From assembly GCF_900112165.1 (NCBI RefSeq), contig NZ_FOKY01000001.1, forward strand, positions 62,001 through 126,000: 64,000 nt of DNA. The letters are read 5' to 3'. A program made the translations under genes and the position numbers. The stretch's first letter is position 1, and every line of letters begins with the position of its first letter. The notes beneath the pieces are model-generated. The model saw only the letters and a program-made list of their open reading frames with translations, was not told the DNA's origin and ran no database searches. Shown here one piece after another: positions 27,580 to 36,375 of this stretch. Source of the stretch: Brevinema andersonii (GTDB lineage Bacteria > Spirochaetota > Brevinematia > Brevinematales > Brevinemataceae).

Positions 27580-28385
27580 GGAAATCCTTTTAGTATTGCT
27601 ATTGCAGTGATTGCAACAGTAAAGCAGTAATATGCAAAAAGATAGAATTTTTTAGAGTTAAGGACAGCCATTAAAAACCTTAGTGAAAAAAGTCCGACAA
27701 AAAAGGCTGTTACAAAACCAGATGCTAACATTTTCCAAGAAACAGAAAGTTCCTGTTTGGAAGCATGAAAAAGTTCAAAAAACAAAGCACCAAAGATCGG
27801 CACAAAAGAGGCAAGAAAAGATAATTTGCCAGCAAATTTTGGAGTGCTTCCAAGAAAAAGTGCTGTAGATATTGTAATACCAGAACGTGAAATGCCAGTC
27901 AGTAATCCGAAACTTTGAGCAACACCCACTAAAAATGCATTTTTAAAAGAGAAATTCCTCAACGAAAGGTGTTTATTACGAGCAAATTGGGTGCTCCAAA
28001 GAATAACACCTGTTACAATCATCATAAAAGGAGTCCATACGCTAAGATTTTCAATATAAGGACGCAAAACTAAACCTGCCGTAAGTGTGGGTAATGAAAC
28101 CACAGCAATAAGTCCAACCCACTTCAAAGCATAATGAGATTTCAAAGTATTTTTTTTCAAAAAAAAGTCAACCAGCCCGCGTAGAATAGCCCATATTTCC
28201 CTGCGGAAAAAACACAATGCCGCTAATGCAGTGCCCGCATGAAGACACAAAACATAAAGAAAATCAGACTTTTCTTGCCCAAACAGCAAAGAAAACAAAT
28301 AAAGATGGCCGGAGCTTGATACAGGAAGAAATTCCGTTAACCCCTGTACAACAGATAACAAGATAAAAATTGAAATTTTAGACAT
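27576..28385 (-). CDS. uppP: Undecaprenyl-diphosphatase UppP (BacA)
   Basis: A membrane enzyme that recycles the lipid carrier undecaprenyl pyrophosphate to the monophosphate for peptidoglycan and glycan synthesis. The family motifs are present: QGLTEFLPVSSSGHLYL near the N-terminus and LLTGISRSGITIS mid-protein, in a protein with about seven to eight membrane helices. The ATG at 28385 is chosen because AAGGTGG lies 8 bases upstream; a longer in-frame GTG start overlaps that site. It is the first gene of the uppP-ftsK-dinG-ankyrin-dut-obg operon. Confidence 0.95.
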   Translation of the reverse strand: MSKISIFILLSVVQGLTEFLPVSSSGHLYLFSLLFGQEKSDFLYVLCLHAGTALAALCFFRREIWAILRGLVDFFLKKNTLKSHYALKWVGLIAVVSLPTLTAGLVLRPYIENLSVWTPFMMIVTGVILWSTQFARNKHLSLRNFSFKNAFLVGVAQSFGLLTGISRSGITISTALFLGSTPKFAGKLSFLASFVPIFGALFFELFHASKQELSVSWKMLASGFVTAFFVGLFSLRFLMAVLNSKKFYLFAYYCFTVAITAIAILKGFP

Positions 28386-28414
28386 AAAATAGGCCACCTT
28401 ACTGCATAATATAT

Positions 28415-28443
28415 ATTATAGCTTATAAGAAAAAATATATCAA
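28415..28443 (-). promoter_or_regulatory. Promoter of the uppP-ftsK-dinG-ankyrin-dut-obg operon
   Basis: Minus strand: TTGATA (28443-28438), 17-base spacer, TATAAT (28420-28415), 30 bases before the uppP start. It lies back to back with the promoter at 28468-28496. Confidence 0.75.
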
Positions 28444-28467
28444 AAAATAGAGATATGGTACACAATT

Positions 28468-28496
28468 TTGAAATAAATAAAAATATAGTTTATAAT
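28468..28496 (+). promoter_or_regulatory. Promoter of the DUF2225-TPR-fusion operon
   Basis: TTGAAA at 28468-28473, 17-base spacer, TATAAT at 28491-28496. It lies downstream of the in-frame ATG at 28455, which shows that ATG is not used; the GTG at 28527 is. Confidence 0.75.
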
Positions 28497-28526
28497 AAAC
28501 TATACAGCATACTTAAGGAGTTTTCC

Positions 28527-29441
28527 GTGAACGAAAAAGTTCAACGCGTTACCTTTTTTTCAAAAAATCTCATTACTTGTCCTGCATGCGGTACAGAATT
28601 TCAACGCGAGGAACTACAAACCGGCAGAGGCCGTATCAACGCAGGCGACTTGACTGATGAACTGCGGCGTCTCTACATTCCGACTCAGAAATATGGTACA
28701 GTAAATCCTCTTATATATCCTATTGTTGTGTGTCCTGAGTGTTTTTTTGCGGGGTTGCCTAGTGATATGCAGAAAATGACAGAAGTTCAGATTTCCAAAA
28801 TCAACAAAGACAAAGGTAACCGCTTGAATCTGATTCGGAAAATTTTCGGGGAAACATTGAATTTTAGAGACTACCGTAATGTCATTACGGGATTAGGATC
28901 GTATATTCTGGCCTTTATGAATACAATTCACCTGCCTAAGGAATTTTCACCTACTGCACGGCGAGGGTTATATACGCTACGTGCGGCATGGCTTGCAGAC
29001 GATGTTTATAAAAAAACAAATTTAGACCATTTCAAAAAACTTCGACAAGAAATGTATCGTCAAGCGTTGATTAATTATGAAAATGCTTTAGAACGTCAAA
29101 TGAAAAATATTGAACCTTTTGACGGATTTGTCTGGATGGGTCCTGATGTAGATACCAATTTCGGTTATGATGGCATACTTTACATCACAGCTATTCTTAC
29201 ACTTAAAAATCTCGACCTCTTTATTAGTTGCGAAGAGCAAATCAACAAAATAGGTCGTGCAAAAATCGTATTGTCGAAAATTTTCGGAATAGGAAAATCA
29301 AATAAAGAAAAGCCAAAAGCCCTTGTTTCCCTATCAAAAAATCTCTATATGACCGCTAACAACATCCTGAAAAATTTTTCTGATCAAGGCATAGATATCA
29401 GTGCCGCAGAAACCGAAGAGGACCAGCATGAAAATATATAA
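28527..29441 (+). CDS. DUF2225 zinc-ribbon-like protein
   Basis: 304 residues from a GTG with AAGGAG 6 bases upstream. Two Cys pairs near the N-terminus (ITCPACGTEF and VVCPECFFAG) should bind zinc. The rest is mostly helical and TPR-like (YRQALINYENALERQ). The DUF2225 family is common in spirochaetes and Firmicutes and has no settled function. It is the first gene of a three-gene operon; its end overlaps the TPR gene by 14 bases. Confidence 0.8.
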   Translation: MNEKVQRVTFFSKNLITCPACGTEFQREELQTGRGRINAGDLTDELRRLYIPTQKYGTVNPLIYPIVVCPECFFAGLPSDMQKMTEVQISKINKDKGNRLNLIRKIFGETLNFRDYRNVITGLGSYILAFMNTIHLPKEFSPTARRGLYTLRAAWLADDVYKKTNLDHFKKLRQEMYRQALINYENALERQMKNIEPFDGFVWMGPDVDTNFGYDGILYITAILTLKNLDLFISCEEQINKIGRAKIVLSKIFGIGKSNKEKPKALVSLSKNLYMTANNILKNFSDQGIDISAAETEEDQHENI

Positions 29442-31341
29442 CAAAAGCTTAATATTGTTTTTCGTTATATTTTTAGTATCCTCACAAGTATCCAGTAATA
29501 CTCATCAAATAGAGCAGCAGATCAAAGAAGCTCTTGATATCGATAATTATGCTGTTGCTGAAACATTGCTAAAAGATTTATTAAAACTTAACCCAGAAAA
29601 TTCAACAGCATACCTCCTTTCAGCAGAGCTCTACTATAAAACTGGAAATTTCGAAGAAAGCATTTCTAACATTAACCGTGCTTTATATTATGCTCCTCAA
29701 AATGTTCAAAACTATATTCTTGCCGGCAATATTTATAGACAATCAGGAAAATATCAAGAAGCAGCAGATGCTTATAACAAGGCACTTGAAATAGATCCAG
29801 GAATAGCAGAAACATATTATGAATTTTCTTTGCTGAGATTCCAGGAATTAAAAATCATGGATGCACAGAGATTATTGAATCTATCAGAGAGTTTCAATCC
29901 GAAAGCATGGCAGAATAATATTTTAAAAGCTCGACTGGCACAGCATCAATCGAAAAGTAATCTAGCACAGCAGATTTTCTTAGAAACGATTGCCCAGTTT
30001 CCCCAAGAAGTTGGAATCTTACATGCACTTGCTGATTACTATATTGACGAAAAAAATTATGCCAAAGCTGTTGCTGTTTTGAAGGAAGCAAATACACGCT
30101 TTGGAAAGAGTGTTAAACGAGATATTCAAATTGCAGATTTATTATTTATTAAACAAAAATTTTCGGAAGCTTTAACATATTACCAAAATATCAAAAACGT
30201 TTTTAGTAACGTTGCATATCCAATTGCTGCATCTGTTAACTGGAATTTGTATAAGCTGTATCTGATACAAAATGATTCAAATAATGCAGAAATCAGTTTA
30301 AAAACAGCATTTGAGCTTTCGCCAGGAAATCAAATGTATCATTCGATATATGCCTTTTTCCTAGCAAAAAAATACCCTCCTAGTCATGAAAACAGAATTT
30401 CTCTAACAAAATACTTCGAGCAGACTGCAAAAAAAAATAAGAAAAAGGGATTAAGCAGCTATTATTTGACATTGCTAAAAACCATTATTCTGCTTGATCC
30501 GTTCAATGATCAGGCTTATCATGAACTTTTAGAATTTGCCAAGATAAAAAAAAATGAATTCCAAGTGACAGATATTTTAAAACAAATAGCAAAATATTCT
30601 ACAAACAAAAAAGCGATTACTACGCTTGAAATACGGGATCGATGGGCAAAAACAGGTCGTCTTAATCAGAAAGAACATAAATTATATCAATATAAAATAT
30701 TATTTTTTATTGACGAAAATCAAGAATATTATGCACAACACTTCTCTGATATACTAGAATTTCTAAACCCTATGTTCCCAAAATTTGAGTTGCAAACTAA
30801 AATAAATAAAAATTTTGCTTTAGAAAGCCGCTCATTTTTCAGAACTAATACTAATAATGGCTTAATTATTCACTTATCAAACGATAAGGATAACCATATT
30901 AAAGCATTATTTTTTGATAAAAAAGGGTTGTTAGTTAAGAATAGAGAATTTAATTATCATTCGTCGTCATTCACTGAGAACGCACTTCAACTCTTAAAAG
31001 CCGTTTCACAATATTTAGTACCTATTGCTTATATCGAAAAAAGATTACCCGATTCGTCCTTCGAAACAGATCTAGGCAGCAGTTACGGTATAACAAATAA
31101 TCAATTATTATCCGTTTTTGATGAAAATTTTCAGTTAATTACCGAATTGACAGTCTTAGAAACACAACTTTATTCATCCAAAGCTCGGTTAAACAGCACC
31201 CCAGCTAATTTGGATTCTGCTGAGATATTGTATACAACTCCCAAGTATTTGGACAAAGAATTTTACATAGATCCCGTACGGTTGTTCATTGGAGAATACA
31301 ACGATACTTTCCCCCTCAATCCCACACCAAAATACAATTAA
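29428..31341 (+). CDS. Secreted TPR-repeat protein
   Basis: 637 residues starting at the ATG at 29428 behind AGAGGA. A signal peptide (about 1-22, ending SSQVSS) is followed by at least five TPR units in the first 280 residues (for example TAYLLSAELYYKTGNFEESISNINRALYYAP and AEAYNKALEIDPG-like units). The last 250 residues are not TPR and have no recognised family. It is likely a periplasmic or outer-membrane scaffold. It lies between DUF2225 and the ATP-grasp/FMN fusion gene, 10 bases before the latter. Confidence 0.7.
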   Translation: MKIYNKSLILFFVIFLVSSQVSSNTHQIEQQIKEALDIDNYAVAETLLKDLLKLNPENSTAYLLSAELYYKTGNFEESISNINRALYYAPQNVQNYILAGNIYRQSGKYQEAADAYNKALEIDPGIAETYYEFSLLRFQELKIMDAQRLLNLSESFNPKAWQNNILKARLAQHQSKSNLAQQIFLETIAQFPQEVGILHALADYYIDEKNYAKAVAVLKEANTRFGKSVKRDIQIADLLFIKQKFSEALTYYQNIKNVFSNVAYPIAASVNWNLYKLYLIQNDSNNAEISLKTAFELSPGNQMYHSIYAFFLAKKYPPSHENRISLTKYFEQTAKKNKKKGLSSYYLTLLKTIILLDPFNDQAYHELLEFAKIKKNEFQVTDILKQIAKYSTNKKAITTLEIRDRWAKTGRLNQKEHKLYQYKILFFIDENQEYYAQHFSDILEFLNPMFPKFELQTKINKNFALESRSFFRTNTNNGLIIHLSNDKDNHIKALFFDKKGLLVKNREFNYHSSSFTENALQLLKAVSQYLVPIAYIEKRLPDSSFETDLGSSYGITNNQLLSVFDENFQLITELTVLETQLYSSKARLNSTPANLDSAEILYTTPKYLDKEFYIDPVRLFIGEYNDTFPLNPTPKYN

Positions 31342-31351
31342 GAAGGCTATT

Positions 31352-33610
31352 ATGAAACGAGAAAATAAAAAAATCCTTATTGTGGGGGCAGGTGAATTAC
31401 AGGTTCCATTAATACAAGCCGCTAAAGAACTTGGACTTTTTGTTGTTGCTAGCGATCAGAATCCTGATGCTCCCGGTTTTGCTTATGCTGATGCAAAAAT
31501 TATTGCTGATACTATGAATCCTCAAGAAAGTTTGGAAAAAATTATTTCATTTACGGCGCAAAACGGACCTATTCATGGAGTAGCAACAGCAGGAACAGAC
31601 GCATCATTAGCAGTTGCAACAATTGCTCATCATTTTCATCTTCCAGGTCATAGTATTGAAGCAGCACACAGAGCTAGCAATAAAAAACTAATGCGTGAAG
31701 CCTTAGCATCGGCAGGGGTCTCAATTCCAAAATTTCAAATTTTCTCCACACTTAATGAATTAAATCGCTTTTTTAAAGAATTTAATAGCCCTTGTGTTGT
31801 TAAACCTATCAATAATATGGGAGCAAGAGGAACATCTTTAGTGAGAAAAGAAGACGAACTCGAAGCTGCTTTTCAGTTAGTGCAAAAATACTCTTCTTCC
31901 AATGAATATCTTATAGAAGAATATATCGATGCTCCGGAACTTAGTATTGACTCTCTAGTCTTTAATCATACTGTAACAATCACAGGAATTGCGGATCGAA
32001 TTATTGAATATGCACCATATTTTGTAGAAACAGGTCATATTCTGCCGTCAAATCTGCCACAAGAATGGATTGACAGAGCATTAATTACGTTCCGAGATGC
32101 TATCAAAGCATTAGGATTAAAACACGGAGCAGCCAAAATAGATATAAAAGTTTCTAATGAAAGGACTTGGGTTATTGAAATAGCTGCACGTTTATCTGGC
32201 GGATATATGTCTTCACATACATTTCCGGCAGCTACTGGCATTCCGTTACACCGCTATATGGTGATGCTAGCGATGGGCGAACAACTTACATCATTCGGAC
32301 CGACAAAAAATTTAGTCAGTATCGAACGCGCAATCATCGCCCCACCCGGAAAAATTATCGGCATTTCTGTCCCAGAAAACATTTCACAGCGAGAATTTAT
32401 CACACACTTTTCGATGCGTGCTAATCCCGGTGATATTTCCGTTTCACCCAAAAATAATTTAGACAAAGCAGGCAGTATCATTGCGACAGCTCCAAGTCGA
32501 TTACAAGCAATTCATGCAGTGAATAAAGCCATTAAGAGTATAAAATTTACAATAGAACCTGAATACGACTTGCATACATATATTAAAGAATCCGAAGACA
32601 AAGCACGCATGCTCTTGAAAGGCACATGTAATGTATGCAGAACATGTGATGGACTTTGGTGCCGTGGGCAGATCCCAGGAGTGGGTGGCGTCGGCACAGG
32701 AGAAGGATTCATACAAAGCTACCAACGTTACCGAGAACTTAAATTAGTGCCTACTTACATTCACAACGTCAGAAATGTAGACACATCGATAGAAATGTTC
32801 GGACAAAAACACTCTATGCCAGTATTCACAGCTCCTATTGGAGGGGTCTATATCAATTATAACAATGCCTCTACGGAGTTAGAATTTCAAAGGGCACTCA
32901 TCAAAGGAGCTTATCAAGCAGGTACTATGGGATTCATTGCTGATCCTGCACCATTAAATGTTTTTTCGGTATGTGCGCAGGCTATTTTAGAAAATTTTGG
33001 GCATTCTATTCCAATATGCAAACCGCGTACTGATTCAAACCTCATCAGAGAGAGATTTACAGCAGCTTTGGAAGCGGGAGCTTTAGGGATTGGCACGGAT
33101 ATCGATGGTATAGGATTAAAAACATTCATTCTTGCCGGACAAGGCACATGTCCTAAAACTATTGATGAATTAAGAGAAATTTCTCGAGGATATAAGGTTC
33201 CTTTTGTCATCAAAGGAATTTTATCTGTTCATGATGCCTTATCTGCTATTGACGCTGGAGCAACACATATCATTGTGTCTTCACACGGAGGCAGAATCAA
33301 CGAAGCATTTCCGTGTCCTATAGATGTTCTGCCTGCGATAAAAAAAGCTGTTGGAAACCGTGCTGGTATTCTCATAGACGGAGCAATTAGATCTGGTGCT
33401 GATGTCGTAAAAGCATTAATTTTAGGTGCTGATGCTGTTCTGATAGGACGTCCAGCAGCTTATCTTGCTATAGGAAATAATGCCCAAGGTGTTCGATCCT
33501 ATCTTCTTAGTATAAAAAAACAAATCGAAACAACTATGTTATTAATAAACGCATCATCAATACAGGATCTTAAAGATAACCCGAAATTGCTTATAGATAT
33601 GAAAAACTGA
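31352..33610 (+). CDS. Fused ATP-grasp ligase and FMN-dependent alpha-hydroxy-acid dehydrogenase-type protein
   Basis: 752 residues from the ATG at 31352 (AGAAGG 5 bases upstream). Residues 1-410 form a PurK/carbamoyl-phosphate-synthase-like ATP-grasp enzyme: an N-terminal Rossmann-like start (ILIVGAGELQVPLIQAAKELG), VVKPINNMGARGTSL near 148, and the metal-site region TWVIEIAARLSGG. Residues 420-752 form an FMN TIM barrel of the lactate-oxidase type: a Cys cluster CNVCRTCDGLWC near 425, FVIKG near 616 (FMN Lys), SSHGGR near 643 (His/Arg of the active site) and ILIDGAIRSGADVVKAL near 673. Such FMN proteins exist singly in anaerobes and spirochaetes; joining one to a ligase suggests two consecutive reactions on an amino or hydroxy acid. 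The substrate is unknown. Confidence 0.85.
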   Translation: MKRENKKILIVGAGELQVPLIQAAKELGLFVVASDQNPDAPGFAYADAKIIADTMNPQESLEKIISFTAQNGPIHGVATAGTDASLAVATIAHHFHLPGHSIEAAHRASNKKLMREALASAGVSIPKFQIFSTLNELNRFFKEFNSPCVVKPINNMGARGTSLVRKEDELEAAFQLVQKYSSSNEYLIEEYIDAPELSIDSLVFNHTVTITGIADRIIEYAPYFVETGHILPSNLPQEWIDRALITFRDAIKALGLKHGAAKIDIKVSNERTWVIEIAARLSGGYMSSHTFPAATGIPLHRYMVMLAMGEQLTSFGPTKNLVSIERAIIAPPGKIIGISVPENISQREFITHFSMRANPGDISVSPKNNLDKAGSIIATAPSRLQAIHAVNKAIKSIKFTIEPEYDLHTYIKESEDKARMLLKGTCNVCRTCDGLWCRGQIPGVGGVGTGEGFIQSYQRYRELKLVPTYIHNVRNVDTSIEMFGQKHSMPVFTAPIGGVYINYNNASTELEFQRALIKGAYQAGTMGFIADPAPLNVFSVCAQAILENFGHSIPICKPRTDSNLIRERFTAALEAGALGIGTDIDGIGLKTFILAGQGTCPKTIDELREISRGYKVPFVIKGILSVHDALSAIDAGATHIIVSSHGGRINEAFPCPIDVLPAIKKAVGNRAGILIDGAIRSGADVVKALILGADAVLIGRPAAYLAIGNNAQGVRSYLLSIKKQIETTMLLINASSIQDLKDNPKLLIDMKN

Positions 33611-33612
33611 AT

Positions 33613-34404
33613 TTAAATATCCTCTAAAGAAATATCTTCTAAGAAGAACAGTTCTTTTTGGAGGACGGGATCCAATACAACTCCATGATATAGTGCCGTT
33701 ACAACAATATAGTTTTCATCTAATAAAGAAAGATCATGTTCAGTCGACGCAGTGGGATGGGTAGAACGGCTACTAAAGTTAAGAAAAGATGTTCCTTCTT
33801 TTTCAAAAACATTAACTCGGGTATTATAGTCATGTTTGCCAAGTTGGGCGCATTTAATTCCTTTAGCAGAAAGAGTATAAGGAAAATTAACATTAATAAT
33901 GGAATCTTTATAAGTTAAGATTTTAGGAGGCAATGCTTCAACAATACGACGAAGAATGCGCGCAGAATAAGCAAAAATTTCAGGAGCAGAAGCTTCATCA
34001 TGATCTAAATCAAGCCTTATGTCTAAAGAAGATGCAATAGCAAATATTCCCTGGAACATAGCTTCCCGTGCAGCCCCAACCGTCCCGGAATAAAAAATAT
34101 CCTGTGCTGCATTGATCCCAAAATTAATACCTGAAAGCACTAAATCAAATTTCAAATTTCCAAAGAGACCCAAAGTAGCCGCTTTTGCACAATCAGCTGG
34201 CGTTCCATCTAACGCAAACCCTTTTGTTGTACCAGTCAACTCAATCAATTCTAAATCGTCCCAAGCATTGATAGCATGACTAAATGCACTCTTATGGCGT
34301 AAGGGAGCACACATATAAATATTATGATGAGGAGAAAATTCTTTATAAGCAGTATTAATACCGATAGCATCGTAACCATCGTCATTTGTAAATAAAATAT
34401 TCAT
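33613..34404 (-). CDS. surE: 5'/3'-nucleotidase SurE
   Basis: A metal-dependent nucleoside monophosphate phosphatase of the stationary-phase survival family. The N-terminal signature NILFTNDDGYDAIGI gives the metal-binding Asp pair; LDGTPADCAKAA, DLVLSGINFGIN and SGTVGAAREA are further family motifs. The 263 residues are a normal length. It is last in the dnaN-CBS-surE operon (12 bases after the CBS gene) and ends two bases from the convergent fusion gene. Confidence 0.95.
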   Translation of the reverse strand: MNILFTNDDGYDAIGINTAYKEFSPHHNIYMCAPLRHKSAFSHAINAWDDLELIELTGTTKGFALDGTPADCAKAATLGLFGNLKFDLVLSGINFGINAAQDIFYSGTVGAAREAMFQGIFAIASSLDIRLDLDHDEASAPEIFAYSARILRRIVEALPPKILTYKDSIINVNFPYTLSAKGIKCAQLGKHDYNTRVNVFEKEGTSFLNFSSRSTHPTASTEHDLSLLDENYIVVTALYHGVVLDPVLQKELFFLEDISLEDI

Positions 34405-34416
34405 GTTTTCCTCGGT

Positions 34417-35124
34417 TTAAGTTTTTGTAATCATTAACTCAATCAGCTTTGACCCATTTACTTTGTTAACTTTAATTTTCAAGCTATCATACTCTAAAAT
34501 TTCATTTTGTTCTGGTACATGTCCGAGCTGATCAATAATAAAACCCGCAATGGTATCACTGTCTTCACTCTGCAACGACGCATTAAAACTCTTATTAAAA
34601 TCGCTTAGGGGCATACGGGCATCAACAAGAAATTCTCTATTATTAGCCATCTTGGTAGTAAAATCTTTTTCTTCTAGATCAAATTCATCTAAAATATGCC
34701 CAAAACATGTTTCTAAAATGTCTTCCATAGTAATTATTCCACGAACCGAACCATATTCATCAACTACAATTGACAATAACATACGCTTTTGAATCATTTC
34801 CATAAAAAGCTTATCAAGCTGCTTATTTTCTGAAATGAAAAAAGGGGTCCGTAAAATATTTTTTATATTAAAATTATTTTTTTCAATACCCAACAAATCT
34901 TTTGCATGAAGAATACCAACAATATTATCAATACCATCTTGATAAACAGGATAGCGAGAAAATCCATTACTTTTTATCGCATCTAAGATCAAATCGTAAG
35001 AATCTTCTAATTCAAACATTTTAACAGTGGAAATAGGAATAAAAATATCCTCTGCTTGCAGTTGCGAAAGTGCAACAAAAAATGCTTCTTTTACATTATT
35101 CTGTCTACAACTACTATCATCCAT
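34417..35124 (-). CDS. CBS-pair protein with CorC/HlyC domain (TlyC type)
   Basis: 235 residues: two CBS domains (about 25-145; IFIPISTVKMFELE, GFSRYPVYQDGIDNIVGILHAKDLL, SIVVDEYGSVRGIITMEDIL) followed by a CorC/HlyC-type C-terminal domain (about 155-232; DTIAGFIIDQLGHVPEQNE). There are no membrane helices, unlike GldE/CorB relatives. The family includes spirochaetal TlyC proteins, once called haemolysins; a role linked to ion transport or adenylate sensing is more likely. It lies 10 bases after dnaN. Confidence 0.85.
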   Translation of the reverse strand: MDDSSCRQNNVKEAFFVALSQLQAEDIFIPISTVKMFELEDSYDLILDAIKSNGFSRYPVYQDGIDNIVGILHAKDLLGIEKNNFNIKNILRTPFFISENKQLDKLFMEMIQKRMLLSIVVDEYGSVRGIITMEDILETCFGHILDEFDLEEKDFTTKMANNREFLVDARMPLSDFNKSFNASLQSEDSDTIAGFIIDQLGHVPEQNEILEYDSLKIKVNKVNGSKLIELMITKT

Positions 35125-35134
35125 AGTATAATCC

Positions 35135-36247
35135 TTATACTTTCATTGGCATTGTAATGTATTCATAATCACTTTCACCGGAAGGCATAAGAAGAATCGG
35201 ACTATTAGGAGAATTCATAGAAATCAAAACTTTTTTGCCTTGAAGTACCCGTAAAAAATCAGTTAATGCTTTATGATTAACAGCAACTGAGGTTGGTTCA
35301 CCACTATATTCTATTCCAAGAGTATCAAAACCTTCTCCTTGCACTGTCGAACTCGACACTGTAAGCATATTATTATCAACATCCAGTTTGATACGGCCTG
35401 ATTCATTGTCAGACATAATAGCAACTCGTGACAAACATAAAGATAATTCACTAGCACCAACAACCAACGTTGATGCGCTTTGATCAGGAATAACATCTCT
35501 ATAATTTGGAAATTTACCTTCTACTAAATTAGTGAAAATATAAACATTATCTATTTTAAAATATGCCTGACCTTCTTTAACAGAAAATAAAACATCGCCA
35601 TACCCTAAAGCATCACTGACTGTTTTCATAATACGCTGAGGGACAATAATATCAAGAATGATTTCACCATTCTTTTCCTCGATAGGTTTTGTAATAACAG
35701 CTAAACGTTTACCATCTGTCGCAACAAATGAAAGCAGTCCATCGGCGCTTTCTTTAACAAACGTGCCAGTAAAAGCAATTTGAGACATATCGTTTGAAAC
35801 CGCAAACTCTGTACAGGTAATAAGTTCACGCAATGTACTTTGATTCAGTTTGAGATACGACTCCCAATTGAACTCTTTAAATACCGGATAGGTATCCGCC
35901 GAAACACCATGCAGCCTAAATGTAGGCGATGTTTTTCCTTCAGGCCTTATAATAACTTCAAGTTGACCTTCTTGATGTTCAATTTCTATACGATCACCCG
36001 GAATATTCCGTATAATTTCAAGCAGCTTTTTCGATAATACACTGATTTTACCAGCTTCTTGAACATCAACATTCGTTTCTATTTTTACGCCGTGATCGCC
36101 ATTATAGCTGAATAGCATCATTTGACCATCATTATGCACTTCTATATATACATTCAATAAAATACTTAATGGAGTGCGAGGATTAATGATAGAATCAGCT
36201 GTTATTAAAACTTTGAGAAATTCATCCTTGTTAATACTAAATTTCAT
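35135..36247 (-). CDS. dnaN: DNA polymerase III sliding clamp (beta subunit)
   Basis: The ring-shaped processivity factor of replication. 370 residues in three clamp folds, starting MKFSINKDEFLKVLITADS, with SVLSKKLLEIIRNI in domain 1, FVATDGKRLAVI in domain 2 and the C-terminal end SPILLMPSGESDYEYITMPMKV. GGAG lies 6 bases before the ATG at 36247; a longer TTG start is not supported. dnaN often lies beside dnaA; here it leads an operon with a CBS gene and surE, and no dnaA is in the window. Confidence 0.95.
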   Translation of the reverse strand: MKFSINKDEFLKVLITADSIINPRTPLSILLNVYIEVHNDGQMMLFSYNGDHGVKIETNVDVQEAGKISVLSKKLLEIIRNIPGDRIEIEHQEGQLEVIIRPEGKTSPTFRLHGVSADTYPVFKEFNWESYLKLNQSTLRELITCTEFAVSNDMSQIAFTGTFVKESADGLLSFVATDGKRLAVITKPIEEKNGEIILDIIVPQRIMKTVSDALGYGDVLFSVKEGQAYFKIDNVYIFTNLVEGKFPNYRDVIPDQSASTLVVGASELSLCLSRVAIMSDNESGRIKLDVDNNMLTVSSSTVQGEGFDTLGIEYSGEPTSVAVNHKALTDFLRVLQGKKVLISMNSPNSPILLMPSGESDYEYITMPMKV

Positions 36248-36281
36248 AGACAGCTCCAAACTCTTAAGAGTAATTTTAAAA

Positions 36282-36310
36282 ATAATACACGCTTTTTCTT
36301 AAAAAATCAA
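36282..36310 (-). promoter_or_regulatory. Promoter of dnaN
   Basis: Minus strand: TTGATT (36310-36305), 17-base spacer, TATTAT (36287-36282), about 35 bases upstream of the dnaN ATG. No clear DnaA-box cluster is seen beside it. Confidence 0.65.
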
Positions 36311-36335
36311 TAGTTTTTCTATATTTTTATAAAAT

Positions 36336-36366
36336 AAAGCTGCCTTCCAAAATAGGAGGCAGCTTT
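36336..36366 (-). terminator. Rho-independent terminator of groEL
   Basis: AAAGCTGCCTTCC (36336-36348), loop AAAATA, GGAGGCAGCTTT (36355-36366): a 12-pair stem with one bulged base, followed on the minus strand by the T-rich TTATTTTAT. It begins 10 bases past the groEL stop. Confidence 0.85.
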
Positions 36367-36375
36367 TAAGAAATT

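Noticed and set aside
28455-28526. In-frame ATG at 28455 as the start of the DUF2225 gene
   Set aside because: A TTGAAA/17/TATAAT promoter lies within 28468-28496, so this ATG is upstream of transcription; GTG at 28527 has a strong AAGGAG site.
34417-35124. Haemolysin call for the TlyC-type protein
   Set aside because: The domains are CBS pair and CorC/HlyC; the haemolysin name is historical and nothing in the sequence supports toxin activity.
36248-36375. Replication origin next to dnaN
   Set aside because: No dnaA gene and no clear cluster of DnaA boxes; the gap is fully explained by the dnaN promoter and groEL terminator.
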